DNA from: Aurantimonas sp. HBX-1
Lineage (GTDB): Bacteria; Pseudomonadota; Alphaproteobacteria; Rhizobiales; Rhizobiaceae
Direction of reading: 5' to 3'
Length of the DNA stretch: 64,000 nt
Assembly: GCF_021391535.1 (NCBI RefSeq)
Contig: NZ_CP090066.1
Span: forward strand, 1,129,501-1,193,500
Position numbers and translations under genes: made by a program. Below the pieces are notes generated by a model that made no database searches, was not told the origin of the DNA, and was given only the letters and a program-made list of their open reading frames with translations. How positions within the stretch are numbered: position 1 is the first letter of the stretch; every line of letters begins with the position of its first letter. Below, in pieces: positions 18,195 to 26,423 of the stretch.

Positions 18195-19714
18195 AGGTCC
18201 AGCCGGCGGTCGCGCAGGTTGCGGACCGAGCCCTCGTAGCGAGCCCAGTTGAGCGTCGCCAGGTTGAGGTCGGCGACGGTCACCATCTCGATGTTCTCCG
18301 ACGCTTCCGCGGCAATGCCATCGCGGGCGAAGGGGAAGTCGCAGGGCGTGAAGATCGCCGACTGGGCGTACTCGATGTCGAGATTGTCGACATTGCCGAG
18401 GTTGCCGGTCATGCCCGAGGTGACGACGTAGCACTGGTTCTCGATCGCCCGCGCCTGGCAGCAGTAGCGCACCCGCAGATAGCCGTGGCGGGTGTCGGTG
18501 TTGAACGGCACGAACAGGATGCGCGCGCCCTGGTCGGTCAGGCGCCGTGCGACTTCCGGGAACTCCGAATCGTAGCAGATCATCACGCCGATCGGCCCGC
18601 AGTCGGTCTCGATCGTCTCGACCCGGTCGCCGCCCTTGATCTGCCAGTTCTGGCGCTCGTTGGGCGTCGGGTGGATCTTCTCGCGCACATGCACCGAGCC
18701 GTCGCGCAGGAAGACGTAGCCGAGATTCTGGATGGCGCCGGCCTCGGTGCGGGTCGCGTGGCTGCCACCGATGATGTTGATGTTGCGGCGGATCGCCATC
18801 GCGGTCAGCCGCTCGACGAAGTCGGGCGTGTGCTCGGTGAGGCGGGCGATCGCCGCCTCCGGCTTCAGCTCCTCGGCCTCGCAGGACAGGAGCATCAGCG
18901 TGAACAGTTCCGGAAACACCGCGAAGTCGCCGCCATATTCGGAGGCGACATCGACGAAATATTCCACCGCGTCGTAGAAATCCTGCGGCTGGGTGATGCG
19001 CCGCGCCTTCATCTGCACGGTGACGACGCGCACCACGTCCGGATTGCCGCGATTGACCGGCTGTTCGGCGCGCGAGGGATCGTAATAGGGATTGCGCCAG
19101 ACCATCAGGACGGCATGGCCGCCCGACGCCTCGTCCCTCGGGTAGTAGGCTTCGAGGAGGCGGATCGGCTCGAAGCCGGCATCGAGATGGAACGAGGCCA
19201 CCGGATCCTTCACGGCGCCGGCGCGGATCGCCTCGAGATAGGCCTCGGGCGTTCCGTACTGGCGGGCGTTGCGGCGGTAGCCGGGCATGCGGCCGCCGAA
19301 GGCGATGCCCTTGAGGTCGAGATCCTGGCAGAGGCGTCGCCGGGCATCATAGAGCCGCTTGCCGATCCGCAGGCGCCGCCGGTCCGGATCGACGCAGATC
19401 TCCGTGCCGTAGAGCCATTCGCCGCGCCGGTCGTGCATTGCCGCATAGCCGCCGCCGGTGACCTCGGCCCAGCTGTGCTGCTCGAGCGCCTTCTCCTCCG
19501 GCAGGATCATCGTCGCGGCATAGCCGACGATGTCGCCCTCGTAGACGACGACGAACTGGCCTTCGGGAAAGGCCGACAGCTGGCCGAGGATCATGCCGCG
19601 CGTGTAGCCGACGTCCTCGCGGAACACCTTGGCCGAGAGCGCGATGATGGCGTCGACGTCGTTCTTCGTAGCGATGCGGACTTCGATCGTCGGGGTCGAG
19701 CGCTTTTCGGCCAT
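18164..19714 (-). CDS. GNAT acetyltransferase - carbon-nitrogen hydrolase fusion protein
   Basis: 516 residues with two enzyme domains. Residues about 10-190 are a GNAT fold (IEVRIATKNDVDAI, YAATMILPEE, EICVDPDRRRLRIGKRLYD). Residues about 228-500 are a nitrilase-superfamily hydrolase with catalytic triad E269 (FPEL), K346 (REKIHP) and C380 (MICYDSEFPE). The fusion is a conserved family, so it is not an artefact. Acyl transfer to an amine and hydrolysis of an amide or nitrile in one chain suggest a small nitrogenous metabolite, but none is known. It ends 31 bases inside rarD (convergent). Confidence 0.9.
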   Translation of the reverse strand: MAEKRSTPTIEVRIATKNDVDAIIALSAKVFREDVGYTRGMILGQLSAFPEGQFVVVYEGDIVGYAATMILPEEKALEQHSWAEVTGGGYAAMHDRRGEWLYGTEICVDPDRRRLRIGKRLYDARRRLCQDLDLKGIAFGGRMPGYRRNARQYGTPEAYLEAIRAGAVKDPVASFHLDAGFEPIRLLEAYYPRDEASGGHAVLMVWRNPYYDPSRAEQPVNRGNPDVVRVVTVQMKARRITQPQDFYDAVEYFVDVASEYGGDFAVFPELFTLMLLSCEAEELKPEAAIARLTEHTPDFVERLTAMAIRRNINIIGGSHATRTEAGAIQNLGYVFLRDGSVHVREKIHPTPNERQNWQIKGGDRVETIETDCGPIGVMICYDSEFPEVARRLTDQGARILFVPFNTDTRHGYLRVRYCCQARAIENQCYVVTSGMTGNLGNVDNLDIEYAQSAIFTPCDFPFARDGIAAEASENIEMVTVADLNLATLNWARYEGSVRNLRDRRLDLYRTRWSDGG

Positions 19715-19828
19715 GGGAAGGCGGATCCTTGTCGCGATGTCGCAGAAACGGGGAGCGCGGCGGCTGCCGCACGCTCACATCTAGGCCACTGGCGGGTTAT
19801 CGCAACCGAAAGACCGTAATACCGGGAA

Positions 19829-20434
19829 TCAGAGCCGCTCGATGATCTCGGCGCGGCCTTCGTCGGCTTCGGGCAGCGTCAGCGCCGCGAGGCGCGGTAC
19901 GATGTCGGCGACGGCGTCGATGACGATCGGCTGCACCTGATGGGCGCTGTGGATGAAGCCCTCGTCCTTCATGTGGTCGAACAGCCGGGCGAGCGGATCC
20001 CAGAAGCCGCCGATATTGGCGATGACGATCGGCTTGGCGTGCCGGCCGAGCTGGCTCCAGGTCATGATCTCGACCAGCTCCTCCAGCGTGCCGATCCCGC
20101 CGGGCAATGCCACGAAGGCGTCGGAGCGCTGGAACATCAGGTGCTTGCGCTCGTGCATGTCGTCGGTGACGACGAGCTCGTCGAGCCGGCCGAGCTCGCG
20201 CTCGGTCGCTTCCATGTCGATAAGGAAACGCGGGATGATGCCGGTGACCTGGCCGCCGGCCATGATCACGCCGTCCGAGACGGCGCCCATGATGCCGCGC
20301 GTGCCGCCACCATAGACCAGCCGCATCCCGGCCTCGGCCATGTCGCGGCCGAGCCGCCGGCCGCTCTCGACATAATCGGGATCGCGCCCGGCGGAGGACC
20401 CGCAATAGACGCACACGGAACGAATCGCATTCAT
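19829..20434 (-). CDS. LOG-family TIGR00730 nucleotide 5'-monophosphate phosphoribohydrolase-like protein
   Basis: 201 residues of the Rossmann-fold LOG / YgdH-YvdD type (TIGR00730). The motifs are SVCVYCGSS near residue 6, YGGGTRGIMGAVSD near 41, a catalytic-type region MHERKHLM near 93-100 and the nucleotide-binding PGGIGTLEEL at 111-120. Characterised members hydrolyse AMP- or cytokinin-type ribotides to base and ribose 5-phosphate. The ATG at 20434 matches family N-termini. It is the last gene before a kilobase of repeats. Confidence 0.92.
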   Translation of the reverse strand: MNAIRSVCVYCGSSAGRDPDYVESGRRLGRDMAEAGMRLVYGGGTRGIMGAVSDGVIMAGGQVTGIIPRFLIDMEATERELGRLDELVVTDDMHERKHLMFQRSDAFVALPGGIGTLEELVEIMTWSQLGRHAKPIVIANIGGFWDPLARLFDHMKDEGFIHSAHQVQPIVIDAVADIVPRLAALTLPEADEGRAEIIERL

Positions 20435-20517
20435 GGGCTGGAAGGTCGGCCGTGGGGGAGGGAAGGTCAAGCGGGGATGGGGCGGTTGGGAGGATAGCGC
20501 CGGCCCTCCGTCAGGGC

Positions 20518-20701
20518 CGTCATCCTCGGGCCCCGTCCCGAGGATTCAGGCTGCGGCGTTGGATGGCGCGGTGAGCGCCTCGCATCGGCGGCTTCATCGG
20601 CGCGGAAGCGACCCCGACGAAGCGGTGCGGATGTCCTGCAGCAAGGCGGCGACCGGAGCGGCCGAGCCCCTGGATCCTCGGGACGGGGCCCGAGGATGAC
20701 G
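20518..20701. repeat. inverted-repeat element 1 (perfect 28-bp arms)
   Basis: Arms at 20518-20545 and 20674-20701 are perfect reverse complements of each other, separated by 128 bases. Each arm is also partly self-palindromic (CCTCGGG...CCCGAGG). The arm core is a variant (GGGCCCCGTCCC) of the core in elements 2 and 3 (GGGCTTGACCC). No coding sequence inside. Confidence 0.85.
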
Positions 20702-20842
20702 CCGTAAGGGAGCGAGCGGCGCTGCATTCCGTGCGACGCCGTTTGGCGATTCGCGGAGGACGGATGCGCAACGTGGGGGCTGATCCATGATGCGATGCAC
20801 GAGCCAGTCACACCGTACGAGTTGATCATACCACCCACGGGG

Positions 20843-20982
20843 CGTCATCCTCGGGCTTGACCCGAGGACCCATTCCTCTGCGGAGCCACCGCCTGTCCGC
20901 CTGAGGACGGGCACCTTCTCCGTTCCCGGTTAGGGGCCTCGCCGGCTTGGCATGGGTCCCCGGGTCAAGCCCGGGGATGACG
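20843..20982. repeat. inverted-repeat element 2 (30-bp arms)
   Basis: Arms at 20843-20872 and 20953-20982 are inverted copies with two differences. The differences keep each arm's own palindrome paired (CTCGGG/CCCGAG changed to CCCGGG/CCCGGG). The 80-base interior is nearly the same as in element 3. Each arm alone can fold as an 8-bp stem with a 5-base loop (TCCTCGGG CTTGA CCCGAGGA), like REP/BIME units. Confidence 0.9.
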
Positions 20983-21150
20983 CCGTGAGGGAGGGAGAGG
21001 CTTTGCGTGCGGCGCTCGGGTGAGAGCGATGCGTTCCGTGCGACGTCGTTTAGCGAATTCCGGGAGGACGGACGCGTAACATGGGGGCTGATCCATGATG
21101 CGATACACGAGCCAGTCACGCCGTACGCGTTGGTCAGACCACCTCTGCGG

Positions 21151-21290
21151 CGTCATCCTCGGGCTTGACCCGAGGACCCATTCCTCTGCGGTGCCACCGC
21201 CTGTCCGGCGGAGGAAGGGCGCCTTCTCCGTTGCCGGTTAGGGGCTTCGCCGGCTTGGCATGGGTCCTCGGGTCAAGCCCGAGGATGACG
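21151..21290. repeat. inverted-repeat element 3 (perfect 30-bp arms)
   Basis: Arms at 21151-21180 and 21261-21290 are perfect reverse complements, with an 80-base interior shared with element 2 (CCTCTGCGG, GCCACCGCCTGTCC and CCGGTTAGGGGC in the same order). Palindromes with this GGGCTTGACCC core are common extragenic repeats in alphaproteobacteria as far as I know. Confidence 0.9.
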
Positions 21291-21429
21291 CCGTCAGGAA
21301 GGGAGCGGCTGTGCCTGCACTGTGCGCGCCCGGTGATGCCGCGAGTGGAAGCGCGGGGGACGCTCGGAGAGTAGCAGAAGTATCCTCGGGCAGGAGCAGC
21401 AGAAGCATCGTGGGCAGGAGCAGCTGCCC

Positions 21430-22188
21430 CTACAGCACTCCCGGAAACAGCCGGTCGAGTTTGGCCAGCTCGCGCTCGCGCCAGGCGGCGTCACGGGCGG
21501 GGCGGGGTGTCGTGATCTCGTGGATGCCGCGGACCGTGGCGGGGCGCGGCGTCAGGAAGACGATGCGGTCGGAGAGCTCCACCGCCTCCCGGAGGTTGTG
21601 GGTGACCATCAAGGCGGTGGTCGGCCGCGCCGACCAGACGGTCGTCAGGAGCGCGCGCAGCCGGCTGGCGGTCATCTCGTCGAGCGACACGAAGGGCTCG
21701 TCGAGCAGGATCAGCGACGGCTCGACGGCGAAGGCGCGGGCCAGCGCGGCGCGGCGGGCGAGGCCGAGCGACAGCTCGCCGGGAAAGCGCGAGCGCATCG
21801 CCTCGAGGCCGAGGATCGTGAACAGCTCGGTCAGATCGGCGCCTTCCAGCTCGGGCGGCAGAGCGAGCCGGACGTTCGCCTCGACGGTGCGCCAGGGCAG
21901 GAGGCGCGGCTCCTGGAACACCGCGGCGACGCGGGGCGTCGCGCCCGGGACCGTCACATGCCCCTCGAAATCCGTGTCGAGCCCGAGCACGATGCGCAGC
22001 GTCGTCGTCTTGCCGCAGCCGGAAGGGCCGATCAGCGTCGTGAAGCTGCCGGCGGGCGCGGTGAACGCCACGTCGTCGATCGCCGTGAGCAGCCCGCCGT
22101 CCGCGCCGCGGAACGTCTTGTTCCGGATCGCGACTTCGAGCAGGTCAGCGGCGCCAGCGCGTCGCACGGGCTTCAAGCGGTTGGACAA
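21430..22188 (-). CDS. ABC transporter ATP-binding protein (NitT/TauT type)
   Basis: 252-residue ATPase of the SsuB/TauB/NrtD group that powers import. Walker A GPSGCGKTTT near residue 58, Q-loop VFQEPRLLPWRTVEANV, a diverged signature LSLGLARRAALARAFA (LSLGL in place of LSGGQ), Walker B LILLDEPFVSLDE and the H-loop VTHNLREAVELSDR are all present. The permease gene overlaps it by 44 bases if the ATG at 22188 is used; a GTG at 22167 in frame would cut the overlap to 23. It is last in the SBP-permease-ATPase operon. Confidence 0.93.
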   Translation of the reverse strand: MSNRLKPVRRAGAADLLEVAIRNKTFRGADGGLLTAIDDVAFTAPAGSFTTLIGPSGCGKTTTLRIVLGLDTDFEGHVTVPGATPRVAAVFQEPRLLPWRTVEANVRLALPPELEGADLTELFTILGLEAMRSRFPGELSLGLARRAALARAFAVEPSLILLDEPFVSLDEMTASRLRALLTTVWSARPTTALMVTHNLREAVELSDRIVFLTPRPATVRGIHEITTPRPARDAAWRERELAKLDRLFPGVL

Positions 22189-22933
22189 GCAGGAACTCGA
22201 TCATGAGCATGACGGCGACGAAGGCGAGCGTATAGGCGAGGATCGCCGCGACGTCGAAGAGCTGGAAATAGAGGTGAATCTGGAAGCCGACGCCGTTCGA
22301 GCGGCCGAGCAGCTCGACCACCAGCGCGATCTTCCAGATCAGCGACAGGCCCGAACGCGAGGACGCGGCGAGATAGGGCTGCAGCTGCGGGACGATGACG
22401 TGGCGCAGCGTCTTCATCCGGCCGAAGCGGTAGACCGACGCCATCTCGGCCAGCTGCCGGTCGAGGGCCCGGGCGCCCTCGCGCATGGTGACGACGACGT
22501 TCGGGATCTTGTTGATGGCGATCGCCCCGATCGCGGCGATCTCGTTGAGGCCGAACCAGATATAGGCCAGCACGATCACCACCAGCGCCGGGACGTTGAG
22601 GAAGAGGATCAGCCACGGGTCGAAGAAGCGGTTGGCCTCACGGCTCATGCCGAGCGCGACGCCGATGATCGCGCCGAAGACCATGGCGATGAGGAACGAG
22701 GCGGCGACGCGGAACAGCGTCATGCCGAGATGGAAGAACAACTCGCCGGTGCGCGCGTCGCGCCAGAACGCCTGCGCGACGGCGGCCGGCGTCGGCAGTA
22801 CGCGGCTGTCGGCGATCGACGCGGCCACCCACCACACGGCGAGCAGCACCGCCAGCGAGAGGATCACGATCAGGCTGGGCAGCGCCCGGTTCTCGCCGCG
22901 GCCCCGCGTGGCCGCGGATGCCTCAAGTGCCAT
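22145..22933 (-). CDS. ABC transporter permease (NitT/TauT type)
   Basis: 262-residue inner-membrane permease (BPD_transp_1, PF00528), six hydrophobic helices. The EAA-type loop is read as MREGARALDRQLAEMASVYRFGRMKTLRHVIVPQLQPYLAAS near residues 150-190. It is of the SsuC/TauC group that forms a homodimer. Start ATG at 22933 lies inside the end of the binding-protein gene (11-base overlap). Confidence 0.93.
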   Translation of the reverse strand: MALEASAATRGRGENRALPSLIVILSLAVLLAVWWVAASIADSRVLPTPAAVAQAFWRDARTGELFFHLGMTLFRVAASFLIAMVFGAIIGVALGMSREANRFFDPWLILFLNVPALVVIVLAYIWFGLNEIAAIGAIAINKIPNVVVTMREGARALDRQLAEMASVYRFGRMKTLRHVIVPQLQPYLAASSRSGLSLIWKIALVVELLGRSNGVGFQIHLYFQLFDVAAILAYTLAFVAVMLMIEFLLVQPLEARATRWRR

Positions 22934-23918
22934 TCTTGCGACCGGCGAAATAGGTCCCCTCGGCCAGCTCCGGCGACGGCCCGACCAGCCGTTCGCCGCC
23001 GATCTCGGCCAGCAGCCGGTAGAGCGCCCGGGCGTCGGCGACCTCCTCCTCGGCGCTGCGCGTCGGAATGCCCTCGCGATAGCGGTCGCGCAGCGTCGCC
23101 AGGGTCTTCTCGTCCTCGGCCTTCACCAGCGGCGCCAGCTTCACCCATTCCTCGTCGGAATCGCGCAGGAGCGCCTTGGTTTCGGCGTCGGCAGCGAGAA
23201 AGGCTTCTATCGCCTTCGGGTGCTCGTCCGCGAAACTGTCACGGAACACCCAGCCGATCGCCGCGACCGGGCCGGCGGTGCCCATCGCCATCGCGGCTTC
23301 GGTTCCGGAGACCAGCGTGCGAAAGCCCTGCGCCTCGAGGCGGGCGGCGTAGTGCCAGTAGTTGAGCACGGCATCGAGCTCGCCGGATTCCGCTTTAGCC
23401 GTGAGCAGCGGCGGGGCGCCGTAGACGATCTCGTTCTCCGCCGCGAGATCGAGGCCGTCGCGTTTCGCCAGCGCCTGGATCAGCAGCCAGTTCTTGTCGA
23501 GCGGCCCGCCGGCGACGCCCAGCGTCTTGCCGCGCAGATCCTGGAGATCCTGCATGTCGCTGTCGCCCGGCACCATGACCGAGCCGACGGACGTGGAGTA
23601 GGGCGCGAAGGTGTAGTCCGCCCCGGCGGCGCGCTGGCGCGACACCCACAGCCAGTCCGAGACGATCATGTCGACCGCGCCGGCCTGCAGCGCCACGTTG
23701 GAGGCGTCCTCGCCGGCGAACGGCACCAGCTCGACGTCGACGCCGTGCCGCGTGTCGATGCCGTTGCGGGTCATCGCGTCGAGCTCCCAGTTCACCGTGC
23801 CGTATTGCAGGACGCCGACCCGCAGGGTCTCGGGCCCCGCCGGCTGCTGCGCCGCCGCGGAGAGAGCCGAGACCACGAGAACCAGTGACGCAGCGAGCGT
23901 CGGGTGAAGCCATCGCAT
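22923..23918 (-). CDS. ABC transporter periplasmic substrate-binding protein (NitT/TauT type, ligand unknown)
   Basis: 331 residues with a signal peptide (MRWLHPTLAASLVLVVSALSAAAQ, cleavage about 24) and an NMT1/SsuA-like fold: LRVGVLQYGTVNWELDAM, ALQAGAVDMIVSDWLWVSRQRAAGADYTFAPYS, LRGKTLGVAGGPLDKNWLLIQAL and LDAVLNYWHYAARLEAQGFR. This family binds sulfonates, nitrate, pyrimidines or similar small molecules; the ligand is not predictable here. First gene of its operon. The biotin transporter operon lies upstream on the same strand after a 112-base gap, so an independent promoter is likely. Confidence 0.88.
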   Translation of the reverse strand: MRWLHPTLAASLVLVVSALSAAAQQPAGPETLRVGVLQYGTVNWELDAMTRNGIDTRHGVDVELVPFAGEDASNVALQAGAVDMIVSDWLWVSRQRAAGADYTFAPYSTSVGSVMVPGDSDMQDLQDLRGKTLGVAGGPLDKNWLLIQALAKRDGLDLAAENEIVYGAPPLLTAKAESGELDAVLNYWHYAARLEAQGFRTLVSGTEAAMAMGTAGPVAAIGWVFRDSFADEHPKAIEAFLAADAETKALLRDSDEEWVKLAPLVKAEDEKTLATLRDRYREGIPTRSAEEEVADARALYRLLAEIGGERLVGPSPELAEGTYFAGRKNGT

Positions 23919-24014
23919 GAGCGATCCTCCGGTAACCGTCTTGGCGTGCCCATCCGCCTTCTAGCGCAGGGCCGGCCGCGCCGTCACGCATTTGACGGTG
24001 CTCGGCAGGACATA

Positions 24015-24027
24015 GGGAATTATTCCC
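24015..24027. promoter_or_regulatory. 13-bp perfect palindrome upstream of the ABC operon
   Basis: GGGAAT T ATTCCC, four bases from the bioN stop and about 100 bases upstream of the binding-protein start. It is AT-centred in GC-rich DNA, so it stands out. It could be an operator for the ABC operon or a small terminator stem for bioN. It does not look like the BioR site. Confidence 0.35.
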
Positions 24028-24030
24028 GGT

Positions 24031-24621
24031 TCAGGAACGGGCGTCGATCGCCTCGGCGATCTCGTCGGCCATCTTCAGCAGCCGCACTATCACCGGGACC
24101 GCCAGCGGGAAGATGCTGCGGTCCTGGCCGCGGGCGCGCTGGGCCTCGCGCACCTCGTCGAGGATCGCGGCGACGGCCGGGATGAAGCGGATGGCCAGCG
24201 ACAGCGCGAGGCTCACCTTGGCGACGTCGACCCCCAGGGGCCGCAGCGGCCCGAGGGCCCACTCGATGACGGCGACGAGATCGGCGGTGCGGGTGGTCAG
24301 CGTGACCAGCGCCGCGGCGAGGATCAGCGCCGCGAAGCGCAGGACGAGGAGCAGGGCCGGCTCGAGGCCCACCAGCCAGAGCTGCACGGCGAAGAGGATG
24401 GCGAGGATCCACAGCGCCGGGCGGATCTGGGCAAAGGCGTGCCGGGCCGGGATGCGGGCCAGCGCGAAGCCGGCAAGGGTGACGAGCAAGGCGGCAGCGG
24501 CGAGCGCGACGGCGTCGACCGCGAAAAGCAGCGTGCCGAGGCCGAGCAGCAGCGCCAGCTTGCTGCCGGCCGAGGCGCGGTGCACCGGGCTCGCGCCTGG
24601 CCGGTAGAGCCCGCCGATCAT
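24031..24621 (-). CDS. bioN: energy-coupling factor transporter transmembrane protein BioN
   Basis: 196-residue membrane T-component (CbiQ family, PF02361) of the tripartite biotin importer. It has four or five hydrophobic helices and the cytoplasmic coupling motif in SLAIRFIPAVAAILDEVREAQRARGQD near residues 140-166, where the A-R-A/G-type motif that docks on the ATPase lies. The start ATG overlaps the bioM stop (ATGA). Its length is short, as is usual for BioN. Confidence 0.94.
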   Translation of the reverse strand: MIGGLYRPGASPVHRASAGSKLALLLGLGTLLFAVDAVALAAAALLVTLAGFALARIPARHAFAQIRPALWILAILFAVQLWLVGLEPALLLVLRFAALILAAALVTLTTRTADLVAVIEWALGPLRPLGVDVAKVSLALSLAIRFIPAVAAILDEVREAQRARGQDRSIFPLAVPVIVRLLKMADEIAEAIDARS

Positions 24622-25292
24622 CCGGCGATCGCCCGGTACGCGGCGATCGCCTCGCGCGGAGCGGCATCGCAGGCGATCCGGCCCGCCTCGAACACCAGCA
24701 CGCGGTCGAAATCGGTAAGCAGGTCGAGATCGTGGGTGACGAAGACGACGTTCTGGTCGAGGGCGGCGACGGCGTCCATCACCCGCCTTGTGTTGCGCAG
24801 GTCGAGCAGCGTCGTCGGCTCGTCCATCACCAGCCAGGCCGGCTCGGTCACCATGACCCCCGCCAGCGCCACCATCTGGCGCTCGCCGCCGGAGAGTTCG
24901 TGCGCCAGCCGGTCCTCGAAGCCGGCAAGGCCGAAGCGCGCCAGCGCGGCCTGCACCCGGCTGGCGATGGTGGCCTTGTCGAGGCCGCGGCCCTTGAGTC
25001 CGAAGGCGAGGTCCTCGCCGACGGTGGGATAGACGATCTGGTTGTCGGGATTCTGGAAGACGAAGCCGACGCGGCGGCGCACCTCCTTGCCGCTGGCCCT
25101 GGTGTCGAGGCCGTCGACGTCGACCGCGCCGGTCGTTGGCGGGAGGAGCCCGTTGAGCAGCCGGGCGAAGGTGCTCTTGCCGGAGCCGTTGGCGCCGATG
25201 ACGCCGATGCGGCGCTCGGCCAGCGTCAGGTCGAGCCCGGAGAGTACCGGCCGCCCGGCCCGCTCGACCGAGGCGCCGCGAAGGACGATCAC
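24618..25292 (-). CDS. bioM: energy-coupling factor ATP-binding protein BioM
   Basis: 224-residue ECF ATPase (CbiO type) that drives BioY-BioN biotin import. Walker A GANGSGKSTFARLL near 33, Q-loop VFQNPDNQIVYPTV typical of ECF ATPases, signature LSGGERQMVALAGVM, Walker B WLVMDEPTTLLDL and H-loop VTHDLDLL. It starts with GTG at 25292, just upstream of the bioY stop gap (22 bases), and overlaps bioN by 4. Confidence 0.95.
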   Translation of the reverse strand: MIVLRGASVERAGRPVLSGLDLTLAERRIGVIGANGSGKSTFARLLNGLLPPTTGAVDVDGLDTRASGKEVRRRVGFVFQNPDNQIVYPTVGEDLAFGLKGRGLDKATIASRVQAALARFGLAGFEDRLAHELSGGERQMVALAGVMVTEPAWLVMDEPTTLLDLRNTRRVMDAVAALDQNVVFVTHDLDLLTDFDRVLVFEAGRIACDAAPREAIAAYRAIAG

Positions 25293-25314
25293 AGCAGGGC
25301 CGGACGCAAGCGCG

Positions 25315-25875
25315 TCAGGCCGAGACGCGGCGGGGCGCGATCAGCGGGTAGGCGCGGCGCACCGCGACGATCACCGCCGCGGCGACGCCGGCCTTGATCA
25401 GGTCGCCGGGGACGAAGGCGACGGCCGAGCCGATGAAGGCTTCGCGCAGGCCCATGCCGGACATCGCCGAATACCACGGCACGCCGACCGCATAGATCAC
25501 ACCGATGCCGCCGAGGACGGCGATGGCGAAGGCGGCGGGGAAGGAGAGGCGGGTCCAGAAGCGCTCGGTCAGCCAGCCGATGACGAGGCTCGCGGCGACC
25601 CAGCCATAGATGAAGCCCGACCAGGGGCCGACGAAGGGCGCCAGACCGCCGCGTCCGCCCGAAAGCAGCGGCAGGCCGATGGCGACCAGCGCCAGGAACA
25701 GCAGCATCGCCAGGACGCCGCGCTTCGCGCCGAGAATGCCGCCCATCAGCATCGGCCCCATCGACTGCGCGGTGATCGGAATGCCGAGCGCCGGGATCAT
25801 CAGCGGCGGAAAGGCACCGAGCACCGCCATCAGGGCGGCGAACAGGGCAATGAAGACGATGTCTCTGGTGGTCAT
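25315..25875 (-). CDS. bioY: biotin transporter S-component BioY
   Basis: 186-residue membrane protein of the BioY family (PF02632), the biotin-binding subunit. Motifs are FPPLMIPALGIPITAQSMGPMLMGGILGAKRG near residues 25-56, GLPLLSGGRGGLAPFVGPWSGFIYGW (the biotin-pocket G-G-R-G-G) and FVPGDLIKAGVAAAV near the C-terminus. The start is the ATG at 25875 (MTTRDIVFIAL). First gene of bioYMN. I looked for a BioR-type site (TTATxxATAA) upstream and saw none. Confidence 0.96.
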   Translation of the reverse strand: MTTRDIVFIALFAALMAVLGAFPPLMIPALGIPITAQSMGPMLMGGILGAKRGVLAMLLFLALVAIGLPLLSGGRGGLAPFVGPWSGFIYGWVAASLVIGWLTERFWTRLSFPAAFAIAVLGGIGVIYAVGVPWYSAMSGMGLREAFIGSAVAFVPGDLIKAGVAAAVIVAVRRAYPLIAPRRVSA

Positions 25876-26027
25876 GGCGAGTCTCTTGCAGGGCGGGAGG
25901 CGTCCGATGCTGCGCGGCCCGCGATGCGGCACGTCAAGCGGATCGGGCGGCAAAGGTCAACGCCGGATGCGCGCAAGGCGCCCTGCCGTCCACGGCACTC
26001 CGGCCCCCGGGTGCTGCGGCGCCGGGC

Positions 26028-26423
26028 TCAGGCGGCCTCGATGTCGGTCTGCGCGAAGTCGTCGCCCTTGAAGAGCAGCGTGACGCCGAAATGCCGGGCG
26101 CAGGCATAGGCGAAGCAGTCGCCGAAATTCAGGCCGGCTCTGTGCCGTCCCTTGCCGAATCGGGCGTAGGCCTCGACCGCGAGAGCGGCGGCCTCCGGTG
26201 GAACGGGGACGATGGTGATGTGCATCTCCGCCAGATAGGCCTGAACAGCCGCCTGGGCACTCTCCAACTGCCAGTCGATGCGGCGCGAGCAGGAGACGAC
26301 CGTTTCCCATATCACCGTCGGTGAGACGAGCAGTCGATCCGCCGACTTCATCCGGATGAGGATCGCCTCGGCGTCCTCCTCCTCGAGCACCAACGCGCAG
26401 AGGGCAGAGGCATCGACGAACAT
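26028..26423 (-). CDS. vapC: VapC-type PIN-domain ribonuclease toxin
   Basis: 131-residue PIN-domain protein (PF01850). Acidic active-site residues are all present: D4 (MFVDASAL), E40 (VIWE), D102 (NFGDCFAYACA) and D121 (FKGDDF). VapC toxins are RNases that inhibit growth until bound by VapB. The start ATG overlaps the vapB stop (ATGA), the usual coupling. Confidence 0.93.
   Translation of the reverse strand: MFVDASALCALVLEEEDAEAILIRMKSADRLLVSPTVIWETVVSCSRRIDWQLESAQAAVQAYLAEMHITIVPVPPEAAALAVEAYARFGKGRHRAGLNFGDCFAYACARHFGVTLLFKGDDFAQTDIEAA

Larger units (their letters stand above)
20722..21298. repeat. direct duplication of a ~270-bp unit carrying elements 2 and 3
   Basis: The segment from about 20722 to 20990 recurs from about 21030 to 21298 at an offset of 308 bases, with scattered substitutions. 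Besides the inverted repeats, the shared part includes GGGGGCTGATCCATGATGCG and CGAGCCAGTCAC ahead of each element. The whole gap 20435-21429 contains no credible gene; the remainder to 21429 holds only a short direct repeat (GGGCAGGAGCAGC twice, about 21388-21424). Confidence 0.85.

Noticed and set aside
17153..19819. Very long open frame (888 codons) on the plus strand across rarD and antisense to the GNAT-nitrilase gene
   Set aside because: It is Arg/Ala/Gly-rich with no family motif and is a shadow of real genes in GC-rich DNA, as are similar long frames at 31900-34731, 34628-37093 and 2846-5215.
20518..21298. CRISPR array
   Set aside because: The repeats are long, palindromic and two-armed, with no regular short repeat-spacer pattern and no cas genes.
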